Below are positions 25,524-34,824 of a stretch of 34,824 nucleotides of DNA, piece after piece. Source of the DNA: an uncultured Pseudomonadota bacterium (lineage in GTDB: Bacteria; Pseudomonadota; Alphaproteobacteria; Rs-D84); assembly GCA_947306185.1 (NCBI GenBank), contig CAMZFU010000004.1, forward strand, positions 1-34,824, given 5' to 3'. Every line of letters begins with the position of its first letter. The stretch's first letter is position 1. Under the pieces are notes generated by a model. That model saw only the letters and a program-made list of their open reading frames with translations. It was not told the DNA's origin and made no database searches. The position numbers and the translations under genes are program-made.

Positions 25524-26270
25524 CTAAACATCAAGGATTGCGCCGTATAGAACCGCAAAAAAGAAACAAACGGTTCCCGCAATCACAAATAAATGCCACA
25601 CTGCATGTGAGAATTTTAATTTGCGCCACAAATAGAAAATTACCCCAATAGTATATGACAATCCACCAGCCAAAATAAACCACAAACCACGCGGTGGAAT
25701 ATGCCGTATCATCGCCGGCAATATAAATAATAATGTCCAACCCATTATTAAATAAAGTGCAACCACCCATTTGGGTTGCTGGTGTGGATTACGTATTTTA
25801 ACGACCGCCCCCCATATAACAATCGCCCAGAGTATTCCGAACACTGTCCAACCCAACGCACCACGCAAATTCACCAACAAAAACGGCGTGTATGTGCCGG
25901 CAATCAACGCATATATGGCAACGCTGTCCCATACCTCAAAAAAGCATTCACTTTTTTTACCAATGGTTGCATGACACATTGTTGAACCAAAATAAAGTGT
26001 GAACATAGTCACACCAAAAATAGCACACGATACAATTGACCATGCATTTCCATAAAGCGCCGCGAACACAACCAGTAAAGACAACCCCGCAAGTGCAAGC
26101 CCGATACCAATACCATGTGTTAATATATTCAAAACCTCTTCCGATTTTGTGCTTTTACGTTCCCAACGAAACAACCCCGTCGCACGCAGGCACCGCAACA
26201 ACGCAGATGCGTGTTTATCATGACGAACCTGTTTCAATCTTTTTCTTATTAGTTTACGCGTTTTTGTCAT
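25524..26270 (-). CDS. Hemolysin III / PAQR family membrane protein
   Basis: EEVLNILTHGIGIGLALAGL, FGSTMCHATIG, AIYALIAGTYTPFLLVNLRG, FSHAVWHLFVIAGT; seven-TM-like profile. Confidence 0.88.
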   Translation of the reverse strand: MTKTRKLIRKRLKQVRHDKHASALLRCLRATGLFRWERKSTKSEEVLNILTHGIGIGLALAGLSLLVVFAALYGNAWSIVSCAIFGVTMFTLYFGSTMCHATIGKKSECFFEVWDSVAIYALIAGTYTPFLLVNLRGALGWTVFGILWAIVIWGAVVKIRNPHQQPKWVVALYLIMGWTLLFILPAMIRHIPPRGLWFILAGGLSYTIGVIFYLWRKLKFSHAVWHLFVIAGTVCFFFAVLYGAILDV

Positions 26271-26976
26271 TTGCCCCCCCTATTTCAAAATCACACAATT
26301 TTATCGGATCAATTTTTACATTTGAATAATCATCACGCATATTTTTTATTCGCGTTATATATTCTGGTTCGCCCATCATATCTTCCAATACAAGACGTTG
26401 TTTTTCGTAATGACCAACCCCAAAAATACAGAACACCGTATCATACTTGTTCAATGCCACGGCTATATTTTGTAACATAAACTTATCACGTCCGGCCATT
26501 CCAAGATATTCGCACATTTGTTGATATAAATTTCCGTTTATATTCGGTTCGTGTGATAAAACCTTGCTCAAATCCGCCGATTCACTAATCTTGTTATTTG
26601 GGAATCCACAATTTATAACCTCAATCATTTGTGTATCAGATAAATCGGCAAACACAATCGGGACATTCTTTTCTGACGCTACCGCCGCCGCATAAGAAAG
26701 GGTATTATTTTGTAACCAATACCAATCAAACTTGCGTTCAAAATTTTCATTTTCCATTTCGACCAATAACACATCTGGGCGTATACCAAAATCATCTGAA
26801 AAACACATATCAACCATATTGAAAGATATGTTTTCGCCGTGCCTATCGCACATATAAACCAGTGTTTTACCATCACGTTTGAACACAGAAACAAAAGCGG
26901 AATTACATGCAAAATCTTTTGCTTTTTCCGCAGATTCCCAATCACGCAACAAATCAAAGTTCGGTCTAAATTGCAT
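26254..26976 (-). CDS. Hypothetical protein, weakly TraB/ChaN/TIKI-like
   Basis: TLVYMCDRHG..., PDVLLVEMENENFE, TVFCIFGVGHYEKQRLVLEDM resemble the family layout; overlaps the 3' end of gltX. Confidence 0.45.
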   Translation of the reverse strand: MQFRPNFDLLRDWESAEKAKDFACNSAFVSVFKRDGKTLVYMCDRHGENISFNMVDMCFSDDFGIRPDVLLVEMENENFERKFDWYWLQNNTLSYAAAVASEKNVPIVFADLSDTQMIEVINCGFPNNKISESADLSKVLSHEPNINGNLYQQMCEYLGMAGRDKFMLQNIAVALNKYDTVFCIFGVGHYEKQRLVLEDMMGEPEYITRIKNMRDDYSNVKIDPIKLCDFEIGGANDKNA

Positions 26977-28546
26977 TTTTAATTCTTTCAATAACTCTTG
27001 CACCGCCCATTACCTGCATAATGGAATAAAGATCCGGTGTATTTGTACGTCCCGATAATGCCACACGCAAATCCATCGCAACATCGCCATTTTTAACACC
27101 AAACTTTTCGGCAATTGCGACAATTTTATTCCACCAAGTATCCTTATCATCGGCAATATCAAACACATCCAAAAATGCTTTTAACACATCTTTGTTATAG
27201 GCATATTCTGTGTTCGGCACAAACAATTCGTCCCAGAAAAATTCTTCGATTTCCAACGTCTGTTTCCAGGTAATAAAATCTTTACGTATACGTTTCGGAT
27301 TGTCGCGTTCAATGGAAAGCACCGCGGTCAAATAATCAGCATCATAAACCTGCATTTTTTGTTTTTCATCACCATATTCATTTGCCCAATCGGCAACACT
27401 TTTTACCAAATCAGGAACCGCCATTGCGCCAATATATTCTTTTGACCACCATTCCAATTTCTTCATATCAAACAGCCCACCCGACATTGGAATTTTTTTA
27501 GGTTTCATTTCATATTCCCAGAAATTCTTAACGGTGCCTTTCAACTTTGCTTCTTCATACCCAGATGCCAAAATATTCCCAAGGTATTCAATTACTGCAT
27601 TCGTCGGCCAACCTTCTTGTAAAAAGAACGCAACATTACTTTCTGGATCTTTACGCTTTGACATTTTGCGCTGTTTTCCGGTTTCTGCATCAATCTTGTC
27701 CAATGTCGCGGTATGGATATACATTGGTGGCGTCCATTCCATCATACGGAACAATTGGTAATGTAACGGCAATGAAGGCAACCATTCTTCACCACGCACA
27801 ACATGCGTGGTCCGCATAAAATGGTCATCGCACAAATGTGCAAAATGATATGTTGGCAAACCATCATTTGATTTTACCAAAACAATGTCTTCATTATTTT
27901 CTGGGAAACCAATAGAGCCCCTAACCGCATCTTTACAGAAAATACGTTGTGATGGATTTCCGGTCGAATACAGACGAATCGACGGTACTTCGCCATTATC
28001 AAGGTGTTTTATAATATCTTCTTCGCTTATGTCCCTATCACGGGCAAATTCGCCATATATACCGGTTGCAAACCCAGCAGAAGATTGTTCCGCACGAATT
28101 TTTTCCATATCTTCGGCCGATAAAAAGCACGGATACGCCATTCCTCGACGTAATAAATCAGCGGCAACTGAATGATAAATATCTTTACGTTGTGACTGAT
28201 AATATGGGCCATATTTTTCATCGTTATTATATTCCAAACCAAAACTGTACATCGCATTTTTCACAATTTCAACCGCCCCAGAAACCTCACGTTTTGTATC
28301 GGTATCTTCGATACGCAACATAAATACACCACCCGATTGACGCGCCAATTTATAATCAATCAATGCGCCATACAGGTTTCCGATATGCATAAAGCCAGTC
28401 GGACTTGGGGCGAATCGGGTCACCATGCTACCTTCTGGCAACGCGCGTGGCGGAAATTTTTCCTCTAATTCTGCCAGAGTATATTTTGGGGCGCCGCCCA
28501 AAACACGCGCAATTAATTCTTCTGATAAACCTTGTCTCATAATCAA
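26966..28546 (-). CDS. gltX: Glutamyl-tRNA synthetase
   Basis: RFAPSPTGFMHIGNLYGALIDYKLA, LRIEDTDTKREV, GLPTYHFAHLCDDHFMRTTHVVRGEEWLPSLPLHYQLF, KMSKRKDPES. Confidence 0.95.
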   Translation of the reverse strand: MIMRQGLSEELIARVLGGAPKYTLAELEEKFPPRALPEGSMVTRFAPSPTGFMHIGNLYGALIDYKLARQSGGVFMLRIEDTDTKREVSGAVEIVKNAMYSFGLEYNNDEKYGPYYQSQRKDIYHSVAADLLRRGMAYPCFLSAEDMEKIRAEQSSAGFATGIYGEFARDRDISEEDIIKHLDNGEVPSIRLYSTGNPSQRIFCKDAVRGSIGFPENNEDIVLVKSNDGLPTYHFAHLCDDHFMRTTHVVRGEEWLPSLPLHYQLFRMMEWTPPMYIHTATLDKIDAETGKQRKMSKRKDPESNVAFFLQEGWPTNAVIEYLGNILASGYEEAKLKGTVKNFWEYEMKPKKIPMSGGLFDMKKLEWWSKEYIGAMAVPDLVKSVADWANEYGDEKQKMQVYDADYLTAVLSIERDNPKRIRKDFITWKQTLEIEEFFWDELFVPNTEYAYNKDVLKAFLDVFDIADDKDTWWNKIVAIAEKFGVKNGDVAMDLRVALSGRTNTPDLYSIMQVMGGARVIERIKNAI

Positions 28547-28585
28547 ATCCTTGTATTTTCAATATTCGCATTTTATACTAATATT

Positions 28586-29218
28586 ATGGAAAAACAAGAA
28601 ATAAGAACATTTGGACGCCGTCATGGCAAAAAATTATCCGCCCGTAAAGAACGGCTGATCGAGGCCATTTTGCCAAATATTGCGCCAAATGCAGACGAAA
28701 AAAATAGTATTTTGGAAATCGGATTCGGTGCTGGTGAACATATGCGCGAATTGGCATTGGACTTTCCGAATCAAATTATTATCGGTGCCGAACCATTTGT
28801 AAATGGTGTTGCCGCCCTGCTCTCGGCAATTTGTGACGAAAACGACACAATAATGCCAGAATACAAAAATTTACGTATCTGGCCGGATGATGTACGATTG
28901 CTTTTTAATAAAGCAAAATTCCAATTTGATACTATTTGGGTACTGCACCCCGATCCATGGCCAAAAGCAAAACACGAAAAACGCAGATTATTAAACGCAG
29001 ATTTTCTAACATTACTTGACAAGAATTTACACAAAAATGGAAAAATTATAATCGGCACTGACCATTGGGAATATTATGATTGGATTTTAGAACAAGTAAA
29101 AAAGACAAAACTTGTTTCGTACGAATCGGATACCACGGAAATCGTAAAAACACGTTATCAACAGAAAAATATGGCACATACGACCGAACCAAAATACATT
29201 ATTCTTGGGGTTGAATAA
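28586..29218 (+). CDS. trmB: tRNA (guanine-N7-)-methyltransferase
   Basis: RTFGRRHGKKLS, ILEIGFGAGEHMRELA, IGAEPFVNGVAALL, VLHPDPWPKAKHEKRRLLNADFL. Start trimmed to MEKQEI. Confidence 0.92.
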   Translation: MEKQEIRTFGRRHGKKLSARKERLIEAILPNIAPNADEKNSILEIGFGAGEHMRELALDFPNQIIIGAEPFVNGVAALLSAICDENDTIMPEYKNLRIWPDDVRLLFNKAKFQFDTIWVLHPDPWPKAKHEKRRLLNADFLTLLDKNLHKNGKIIIGTDHWEYYDWILEQVKKTKLVSYESDTTEIVKTRYQQKNMAHTTEPKYIILGVE

Positions 29219-29879
29219 GGAACACACGAAATTCCGGCATTAATTTTGGTTGCATCTTTTGGACAAGGCGCAATGTCTGACTAACTCTCATCATATTTTT
29301 TCCGAACATTACGTGCAATGCAAAGAACAAATCCCATTTTTCTAACATTGCATAAACACGTCCCAAGAAATCTGACTTTGGACTAAACGAATCGCCTTCA
29401 GCCATAATCAAAATTGAATTTGGACGTATTTTTCTAAGCAATTCTAAAACATTTGGCCATGTATTATTCGGAACTTCCTTGATATTTATCGCCACAGAAA
29501 AGTATCTTTCAAAAAATAAATCATCACGCATCGGTTGCATCATTTTCACAAATTCCGCTATATCATCATAATGCACAAACACCTGGATGCCAGATGAACC
29601 GTGCCGAAAAGCATTTGTTATATTTGTTGCCAACTGTGACATTGCCACATCCGGTGTAACATCATTAGAAAAATCTGTGCGGGTCAATATGCGAACATTA
29701 TCTTTTTCCAACCACGGCCAAACCGTATCCACCGCCCCAATTGGCAACGATATATACTGCATTTTTTTGGCAACAACGAAATCTGATACTACTGCCAACC
29801 CAGGAACATCTGTGCCGACAGGTACCCAGGCACAAGAAATATCATCAATTTCATCAAAAAGTATATCTGTTTTTATCAT
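29199..29879 (-). CDS. Hypothetical protein
   Basis: 226-aa ORF, convergent with and overlapping trmB by 20 bp; no family recognised. Confidence 0.6.
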   Translation of the reverse strand: MIKTDILFDEIDDISCAWVPVGTDVPGLAVVSDFVVAKKMQYISLPIGAVDTVWPWLEKDNVRILTRTDFSNDVTPDVAMSQLATNITNAFRHGSSGIQVFVHYDDIAEFVKMMQPMRDDLFFERYFSVAINIKEVPNNTWPNVLELLRKIRPNSILIMAEGDSFSPKSDFLGRVYAMLEKWDLFFALHVMFGKNMMRVSQTLRLVQKMQPKLMPEFRVFLIQPQE

Positions 29880-29922
29880 AACACTTTTTACTTTATCATA
29901 AATATGATATAATTTAAGTGAA

Positions 29923-30825
29923 ATGAGAAATAATTTTGATAAATTTTTACTTGGTTTGTTGTGGCTAATGACAGTTGCCCTGGCGACAACGTTTTGGATG
30001 AATATACGGTATGGGTTCGATATCTTTTCCGGGGCCCATTGGGAATACCTTTCGGGGCTCCAGGCGGATCGTGCGATTATAAAACCGGAATTCTATATTT
30101 CATTAATATTCGCGATTGGGATCGCATTAATCGGACTTTATGCTATCGTCCGTCCACGTTTCCGCAAAGTTCCAATGCCACAATCCCAATCGGTCCCCGC
30201 GGCGCCAACGGCACCCACACCGGTTGCACCAACCATGAACAATAATTTTGTTGGAATGCAACGTCCAAAATCACCGGTGTCATTAAATGCAAAAATGGCA
30301 CGTCGTCAAACACAAGAGCAATTAACCCCGCCAACACAACGTGTACCTGTACAGGCCGCACCAAAACCAATGGTACCGACCCCCAGCATTCCACAAACGC
30401 CATCTGCAAATCCGTTGGCCAAAGATATTAATGCAATTTTAGAATCTGTAAAATATATAATGAAACCATGTAAACGCATTGGTAAATTGAACAATCCGAT
30501 TGTCGCACTGGGATATGATCAAACATTATGGATTGCCACATCAAATGTGGATTCCACAGATATGGTAGACGCAATCCAAACATTAGTGGGAGTATTTGAT
30601 GATACATTGGGCGATAGCGCAAATGACATTACTCCGCACGGATGCATCATCGGCCCCAAAGGTGAATCTAATAATGATTTAATTTCAACATTTGCCACTA
30701 TTAATGATTTTAAACAATATATGAACGAGCATCAAAATACGATGAGTGCAGATTTTGATAAAGAATTATTTGATGCGATATCCACATATATAAGTACTGT
30801 TACCAATTACATAGGCAAAGAATAA
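29923..30825 (+). CDS. Membrane protein with two N-terminal TM segments, Pro-rich linker and cytoplasmic C-terminal domain
   Basis: FLLGLLWLMTVALATTFWM and FYISLIFAIGIALIGLYAIV TMs; Pro/Ala/Thr-rich linker. Confidence 0.7.
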   Translation: MRNNFDKFLLGLLWLMTVALATTFWMNIRYGFDIFSGAHWEYLSGLQADRAIIKPEFYISLIFAIGIALIGLYAIVRPRFRKVPMPQSQSVPAAPTAPTPVAPTMNNNFVGMQRPKSPVSLNAKMARRQTQEQLTPPTQRVPVQAAPKPMVPTPSIPQTPSANPLAKDINAILESVKYIMKPCKRIGKLNNPIVALGYDQTLWIATSNVDSTDMVDAIQTLVGVFDDTLGDSANDITPHGCIIGPKGESNNDLISTFATINDFKQYMNEHQNTMSADFDKELFDAISTYISTVTNYIGKE

Positions 30826-31331
30826 TGCAATGGACCGAGGCAAGCGCCACAAAACGTCTTGAAGAATTAAAAATGTCGGATATGCCGGTCACACCGATAA
30901 ATCCACGCACGGTTAGGGTTTCACCTGATTGGTTCCAAAGGTATAAAGAATTATGCCATACTTTTACCAAATCATTATCTGATTGCGTTCAAGAACTTGC
31001 GCTAATGAACCTTGGGCGTGACGAATTTATGTCGCTTTTGATGGGACGCGAAATTCCAGACAATTTATCCATACGATTTCGCACACCACTGATATGGGGC
31101 GGTGAATTAAGTACAGATAATTTATTTATGTGCTATACATTTCCATTGGCACAAAATCTTGACCGATTTATTATTGAACAATCAGGAAATGAAACGGTAT
31201 GGTTACCCAATCCCAAAAAGAAGATTTATTTACCAATACATTCAACACTTGCAGGGAATGGTGGTAATGCGGTTGCCGACAGATTAAGCCAAATGGCGGC
31301 CAATATCGCATCAAGCCGGCGTCAACCGTAA
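30825..31331 (+). CDS. Hypothetical protein, translationally coupled to the upstream gene
   Basis: TAATG overlap at 30823-30827; 168 aa; no confident family. Confidence 0.6.
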   Translation: MQWTEASATKRLEELKMSDMPVTPINPRTVRVSPDWFQRYKELCHTFTKSLSDCVQELALMNLGRDEFMSLLMGREIPDNLSIRFRTPLIWGGELSTDNLFMCYTFPLAQNLDRFIIEQSGNETVWLPNPKKKIYLPIHSTLAGNGGNAVADRLSQMAANIASSRRQP

Positions 31332-31343
31332 AAGGATACAAAT

Positions 31344-31778
31344 ATGACAGAACAAGAATTTATATCAAAGATTATTGACCGCGATGTCATACTGGCACCC
31401 GCCGCAACGGTTGGACAAATTAATCTTATCAATATAAATTTGCAAAAAATTCGGGCGGCGGTATTACCAAATTATATGATAAATCTTTATCAGAAATATG
31501 GCGGCATGCATTTGGGCGCAGGATATATATATGGTCCAAACGAATTCACACGTTCACCGAAATATCCGGTTCCAAATATATTTCAGATAAATTCAGAACT
31601 GACCGGAATTACCCATATACGTGGGAAAACAATCTTTGGTCGTAATGATTTATTTTGGTTTGCATTTGATGCGTTTGGAACATGTTTTATGTTGGATAAT
31701 TTGGGGCTTGGAACATTACGACAATATGATGATCCATATCGCGCAATGTTAGATTGCTTGCTTGGCGGGAAAATATAA
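31344..31778 (+). CDS. SMI1/KNR4 (SUKH)-like / YrhA-like protein
   Basis: LPNYMINLYQKYGGMHLGAGYIYGP, GRNDLFWFAFDAFGTCFMLDNLG, RQYDDPYRAMLDCLL. Confidence 0.5.
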   Translation: MTEQEFISKIIDRDVILAPAATVGQINLININLQKIRAAVLPNYMINLYQKYGGMHLGAGYIYGPNEFTRSPKYPVPNIFQINSELTGITHIRGKTIFGRNDLFWFAFDAFGTCFMLDNLGLGTLRQYDDPYRAMLDCLLGGKI

Positions 31779-31781
31779 AAA

Positions 31782-31985
31782 ATGAAAAAAATATCTGTAT
31801 CTTTATCAGGGCATCAGACAAGTATCTCACTTGAACCAGAATTCATATCGGCACTACAAGAAATTGCCAACACGCGCAAAACATCTGTCGCAAAAATTAT
31901 CGGCGAGATAGATTCATCACGCGAAATGAATATAAATTTATCATCCGCGATTCGTGTATGGATTCTAAAATATTTTCGCAATTAA
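31782..31985 (+). CDS. Ribbon-helix-helix (RHH_4-like) protein
   Basis: ISVSLSGHQTSISLEPEFISALQEIANTRKTSVAKIIGEIDSSREMNINLSSAIRVWILKYFRN matches RHH_4 (SvxLxGHxTSvxLExeF..IDxxR...NLSSAlRvfvL). Confidence 0.85.
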   Translation: MKKISVSLSGHQTSISLEPEFISALQEIANTRKTSVAKIIGEIDSSREMNINLSSAIRVWILKYFRN

Positions 31986-31988
31986 TTT

Positions 31989-34007
31989 TCAATTACGATT
32001 TCGTGATACTTCTGATATCCATATCGTCGCCAGGCACGAGAATATCAATATAATAACCATCCACATATTCATTCCCAATGTACGATATAATGTATTATGT
32101 GCACCGCATACAAAACCGTCTGCGTGCCCTGCCCGACCGATTGGGATACTTGCAACAATTCTGCCATCGGGTGCAACAAATGCACTTATACCAGAATAAT
32201 TTGACCGAATCACCGGCACCCCAGATTCTATTGCATACCGGCGAACCATATCCAAATGCTGATATGTGCCAGGGGTTCGTCCAAACCAATTATCATTTGT
32301 TATATTTATAATCGCATCCGGTATTTTGCCCCCCGGTATCAAAGAATCAGAAAAAATGATTTCATAACAAACCGCTGGGGTAAACACAAAATCTTTATCG
32401 GCAATTTTTAATGTGATAAGTTCCGGACCATCGCCTGCGGTTAATTGCCCTGGCGTCGGAATAAGATTTCCAATCGGGCGATATTCACCAAATGGCACTA
32501 GATGAGATTTATTGTATACGTTGGAAACCGTACCTTCTGAATCAGATACAATTAGCGAATTATATAAATTACCGTCCCGATAAAAATTAGAACCGATGAT
32601 TGTTGGCTTTGACAATAACCGTGCCACCGACATTATATCCCCAGGTGTCATAACAAACGGATACGCGGTTTCTGGGAACACGACCAAATCGTGTTCACCT
32701 TCGGCGGATGCAAGCGCAGTCATAACACCAACATTATAATTTGCGTGTTGTATCGCGGCCGTGCGTGAATGTGTTGCTTTTTGTGCGGCGCTTTGGCCGG
32801 GTTGCACAATACGAATAACTGGCGCATTATCACCACAATTTTGTGCACTGGCATTTATATTTTTAAAACCGTACAACACACCAATTGCGCCAATGACGAT
32901 GAATAACAATAAAGAAAACCAATTCATAACAATGCGGCGATTTTTTATAATCTCCGACAATGATGCAATTAAACCAATAATTACAAATGTCAAACCCAAT
33001 GCCCCATATAGCGACATTGCATTTGCAACATAAATATTTTCAATTGCGATATTTGCAATTGGATTCCACGGGAACCCCGTCAGTAACCATTCACGAAACC
33101 ATAAAACAACAGCCCACACGCTTGCAAATAAAAACGGTCTACACGCCGGATTTGCCCGTTTAGAAGAAATTGCCAAGAACGGCCAATTGAATATTATCCC
33201 ACCGGCCAAACCAATACCCAATATTCCGGGGATTGTCCAAATAGCAAGTTGCTGGGTTAATTCTGGGACAACATAAATGCTGTGCAACACCCACCAAAAC
33301 ATAGCAATCGCATATGCCATACCAAACGGAAAAATCCGCAAGAACTTACCCAGCCATGAATGTCCCGGCAGGCATTTTATACTTAATAAATATGCGCCCC
33401 AAATACCGATAACTGTCCACCACCACATATAGAATGGTGCAAAACCCAACGAAGAAATTGCACCGAAAATCATATATAACAATGTACGCCCAAACGCGCC
33501 ACCAAAAAAACCGCGCATCCAACTAATTGTTTTGCCCCCCGGACAACATTCCGCGCTGGTACATCCTTTTGTTGCATACGGATTTTTATATCCCAACTTT
33601 TTTAAAATTGCGGTTTCTTTGTGTTCCATTTTCTCTGCATCTTTATCTTCAATATGGTCATAACCCAACAGATGCAATATTCCATGTACAACCATATGCG
33701 CCGTGTGTTCTGCAACAGATATACCTTCGGCATCGGCCTCTTTTTTTACAGTATCCAACGATATAAATATATCACCCAACAATAAGTCATCAGACAATTC
33801 AAAAGACAATACATTTGTAGGTTTATTTATCTTGCGATACTTTTTGTTTATTTTTTGAATCTCGTGGTCGTCGACCAATGTAATAGAAACCTCGGAATCT
33901 TTATATTTACTGGACACCGCCGCATTAGCAATTTTTTCGAAATCTATTTTATATTTTTTCCAACGTTTATCTTCAATATTTACATATACGCGCATAACGC
34001 CCCCCAT
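31989..34007 (-). CDS. Fusion protein: endoribonuclease YbeY (N-term) + apolipoprotein N-acyltransferase Lnt (C-term)
   Basis: YbeY HGILHLLGYDH; Lnt LVVFPETAYPF, VYNKSHLVPFGEYRP, PAVCYEIIFSD, NITNDNWFGRTPGTYQHLDMVRRYAIESG in one uninterrupted 672-aa frame. MRVYVN at 33995 is an alternative start. Confidence 0.9.
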   Translation of the reverse strand: MGGVMRVYVNIEDKRWKKYKIDFEKIANAAVSSKYKDSEVSITLVDDHEIQKINKKYRKINKPTNVLSFELSDDLLLGDIFISLDTVKKEADAEGISVAEHTAHMVVHGILHLLGYDHIEDKDAEKMEHKETAILKKLGYKNPYATKGCTSAECCPGGKTISWMRGFFGGAFGRTLLYMIFGAISSLGFAPFYMWWWTVIGIWGAYLLSIKCLPGHSWLGKFLRIFPFGMAYAIAMFWWVLHSIYVVPELTQQLAIWTIPGILGIGLAGGIIFNWPFLAISSKRANPACRPFLFASVWAVVLWFREWLLTGFPWNPIANIAIENIYVANAMSLYGALGLTFVIIGLIASLSEIIKNRRIVMNWFSLLLFIVIGAIGVLYGFKNINASAQNCGDNAPVIRIVQPGQSAAQKATHSRTAAIQHANYNVGVMTALASAEGEHDLVVFPETAYPFVMTPGDIMSVARLLSKPTIIGSNFYRDGNLYNSLIVSDSEGTVSNVYNKSHLVPFGEYRPIGNLIPTPGQLTAGDGPELITLKIADKDFVFTPAVCYEIIFSDSLIPGGKIPDAIINITNDNWFGRTPGTYQHLDMVRRYAIESGVPVIRSNYSGISAFVAPDGRIVASIPIGRAGHADGFVCGAHNTLYRTLGMNMWMVIILIFSCLATIWISEVSRNRN

Positions 34008-34090
34008 TGCTTACAGTGGCAAATTTAACAATTGCCAACCAAATATTTATTTAATATGATAATTATATCACAAATAAGGCGAATAATAAA

Positions 34091-34824
34091 ATGTCTGATA
34101 CAAGACCTTTGGCCGATATAATGCGTCCCAACACCATTGATGATGTTGTGGGCCAACGTGCATTACTTGGTGAAAACGGAATTATTCGCCGTATGGTTGA
34201 TAATCATAAGTTATCAAACTTATTACTTTGGGGGCCACCAGGATGCGGGAAAACCACGATCGCACGCGCATTGGCAAATTCGGTTGATATGGATTTTGTT
34301 CCTATGTCCGCGGTATTTTCGGGAACCGCCGATATAAAAAAGACGATGGAGGCTGCACGCACAAATGCACTTATCGGTCGTGGCACATTATTGTTTATCG
34401 ACGAAATCCACCGCTTTAATAAAACGCAACAGGACACATTATTGCCATACCTTGAAGATGGCACCGTCGTTTTTATTGGTGCAACCACCGAAAACCCCAG
34501 TTTCAATCTGAATAACGCATTACTTTCACGTTGCCATGTTGGTGTTTTGGAACCGTTGGATACGGACGATTTATTGACGCTGATTGACCGCGCAGAAAAA
34601 CATTTGGATACAAAATTACCATTGACCAAGGATGCAAAAAAACACCTTGCGGAAATATCTGATGGTGATGCCAGATTCCTATTGAATACGGTTGAATACT
34701 TGGTATCAGCAAAATTCAAAAAGAATCTTTCCGCCGATGAATTGGACAATGTTATACAAAAACGTGCACCACTTTCTGATAAATCCGGTGATGAGCATTA
34801 TAATATGATTTCGGCGGTGCATAA
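34091..34824 (+). CDS. rarA: Replication-associated recombination protein A (AAA+ ATPase), truncated at window end
   Basis: PLADIMRPNTIDDVVGQRALLGENGIIRRM, LLLWGPPGCGKTTIARALA, LLFIDEIHRFNKTQQDTLLPYLEDG, GATTENPSFNLNNALLSRC. Not in the track because it runs off the end. Confidence 0.95.
   Translation, partial: MSDTRPLADIMRPNTIDDVVGQRALLGENGIIRRMVDNHKLSNLLLWGPPGCGKTTIARALANSVDMDFVPMSAVFSGTADIKKTMEAARTNALIGRGTLLFIDEIHRFNKTQQDTLLPYLEDGTVVFIGATTENPSFNLNNALLSRCHVGVLEPLDTDDLLTLIDRAEKHLDTKLPLTKDAKKHLAEISDGDARFLLNTVEYLVSAKFKKNLSADELDNVIQKRAPLSDKSGDEHYNMISAVH

Noticed and set aside
25524-26270. Hemolysin III gene considered as virulence factor
   Set aside because: PAQR/hemolysin III proteins are widespread and mostly non-hemolytic; WDSVAIY replacing the usual DHSAIY motif is noted but not enough for a functional claim.

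Overview
This window is about 34.8 kb, AT-leaning and gene-dense. It looks like a small Alphaproteobacteria-type chromosome, mostly housekeeping genes: ruvX, gatC/gatA/gatB, miaB, nlpD-like, tatC/tatB, tatA (separate), lolA, a nrnA-like DHH phosphoesterase, recJ, ftsL/ftsI, sufE/DUF59/sufS, trxA, dksA-like, a SPOR protein, thrS, hemolysin III, gltX, trmB, a ybeY-lnt fusion and a partial rarA, plus tRNA-Phe(GAA) and tRNA-Lys(CTT). I saw no CRISPR array, rRNA or intact transposon. The strongest non-routine signal is upstream of thrS: a perfect TTGACA-17-TATAAT promoter, then a 20-codon ORF that is not in the supplied ORF track (MKRFMFIFTTTTTTTPFGVR, seven consecutive Thr codons). This is a candidate threonine leader-peptide attenuation system for threonyl-tRNA synthetase, probably leaderless; the downstream mechanism is unresolved. 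Other points of interest: a single-ORF YbeY-Lnt fusion; a 25-bp duplication of the tRNA-Lys 3' end bounding a ~172-bp unit; a stand-alone RpoA-alphaCTD-like protein between gatC and gatA; a Cys/His/Met-rich lipoprotein; a SUKH-like/RHH accessory cluster; a gltX that looks like the Firmicutes type; and several small ORFs. All assignments come from reading the sequence; no database searches were run.
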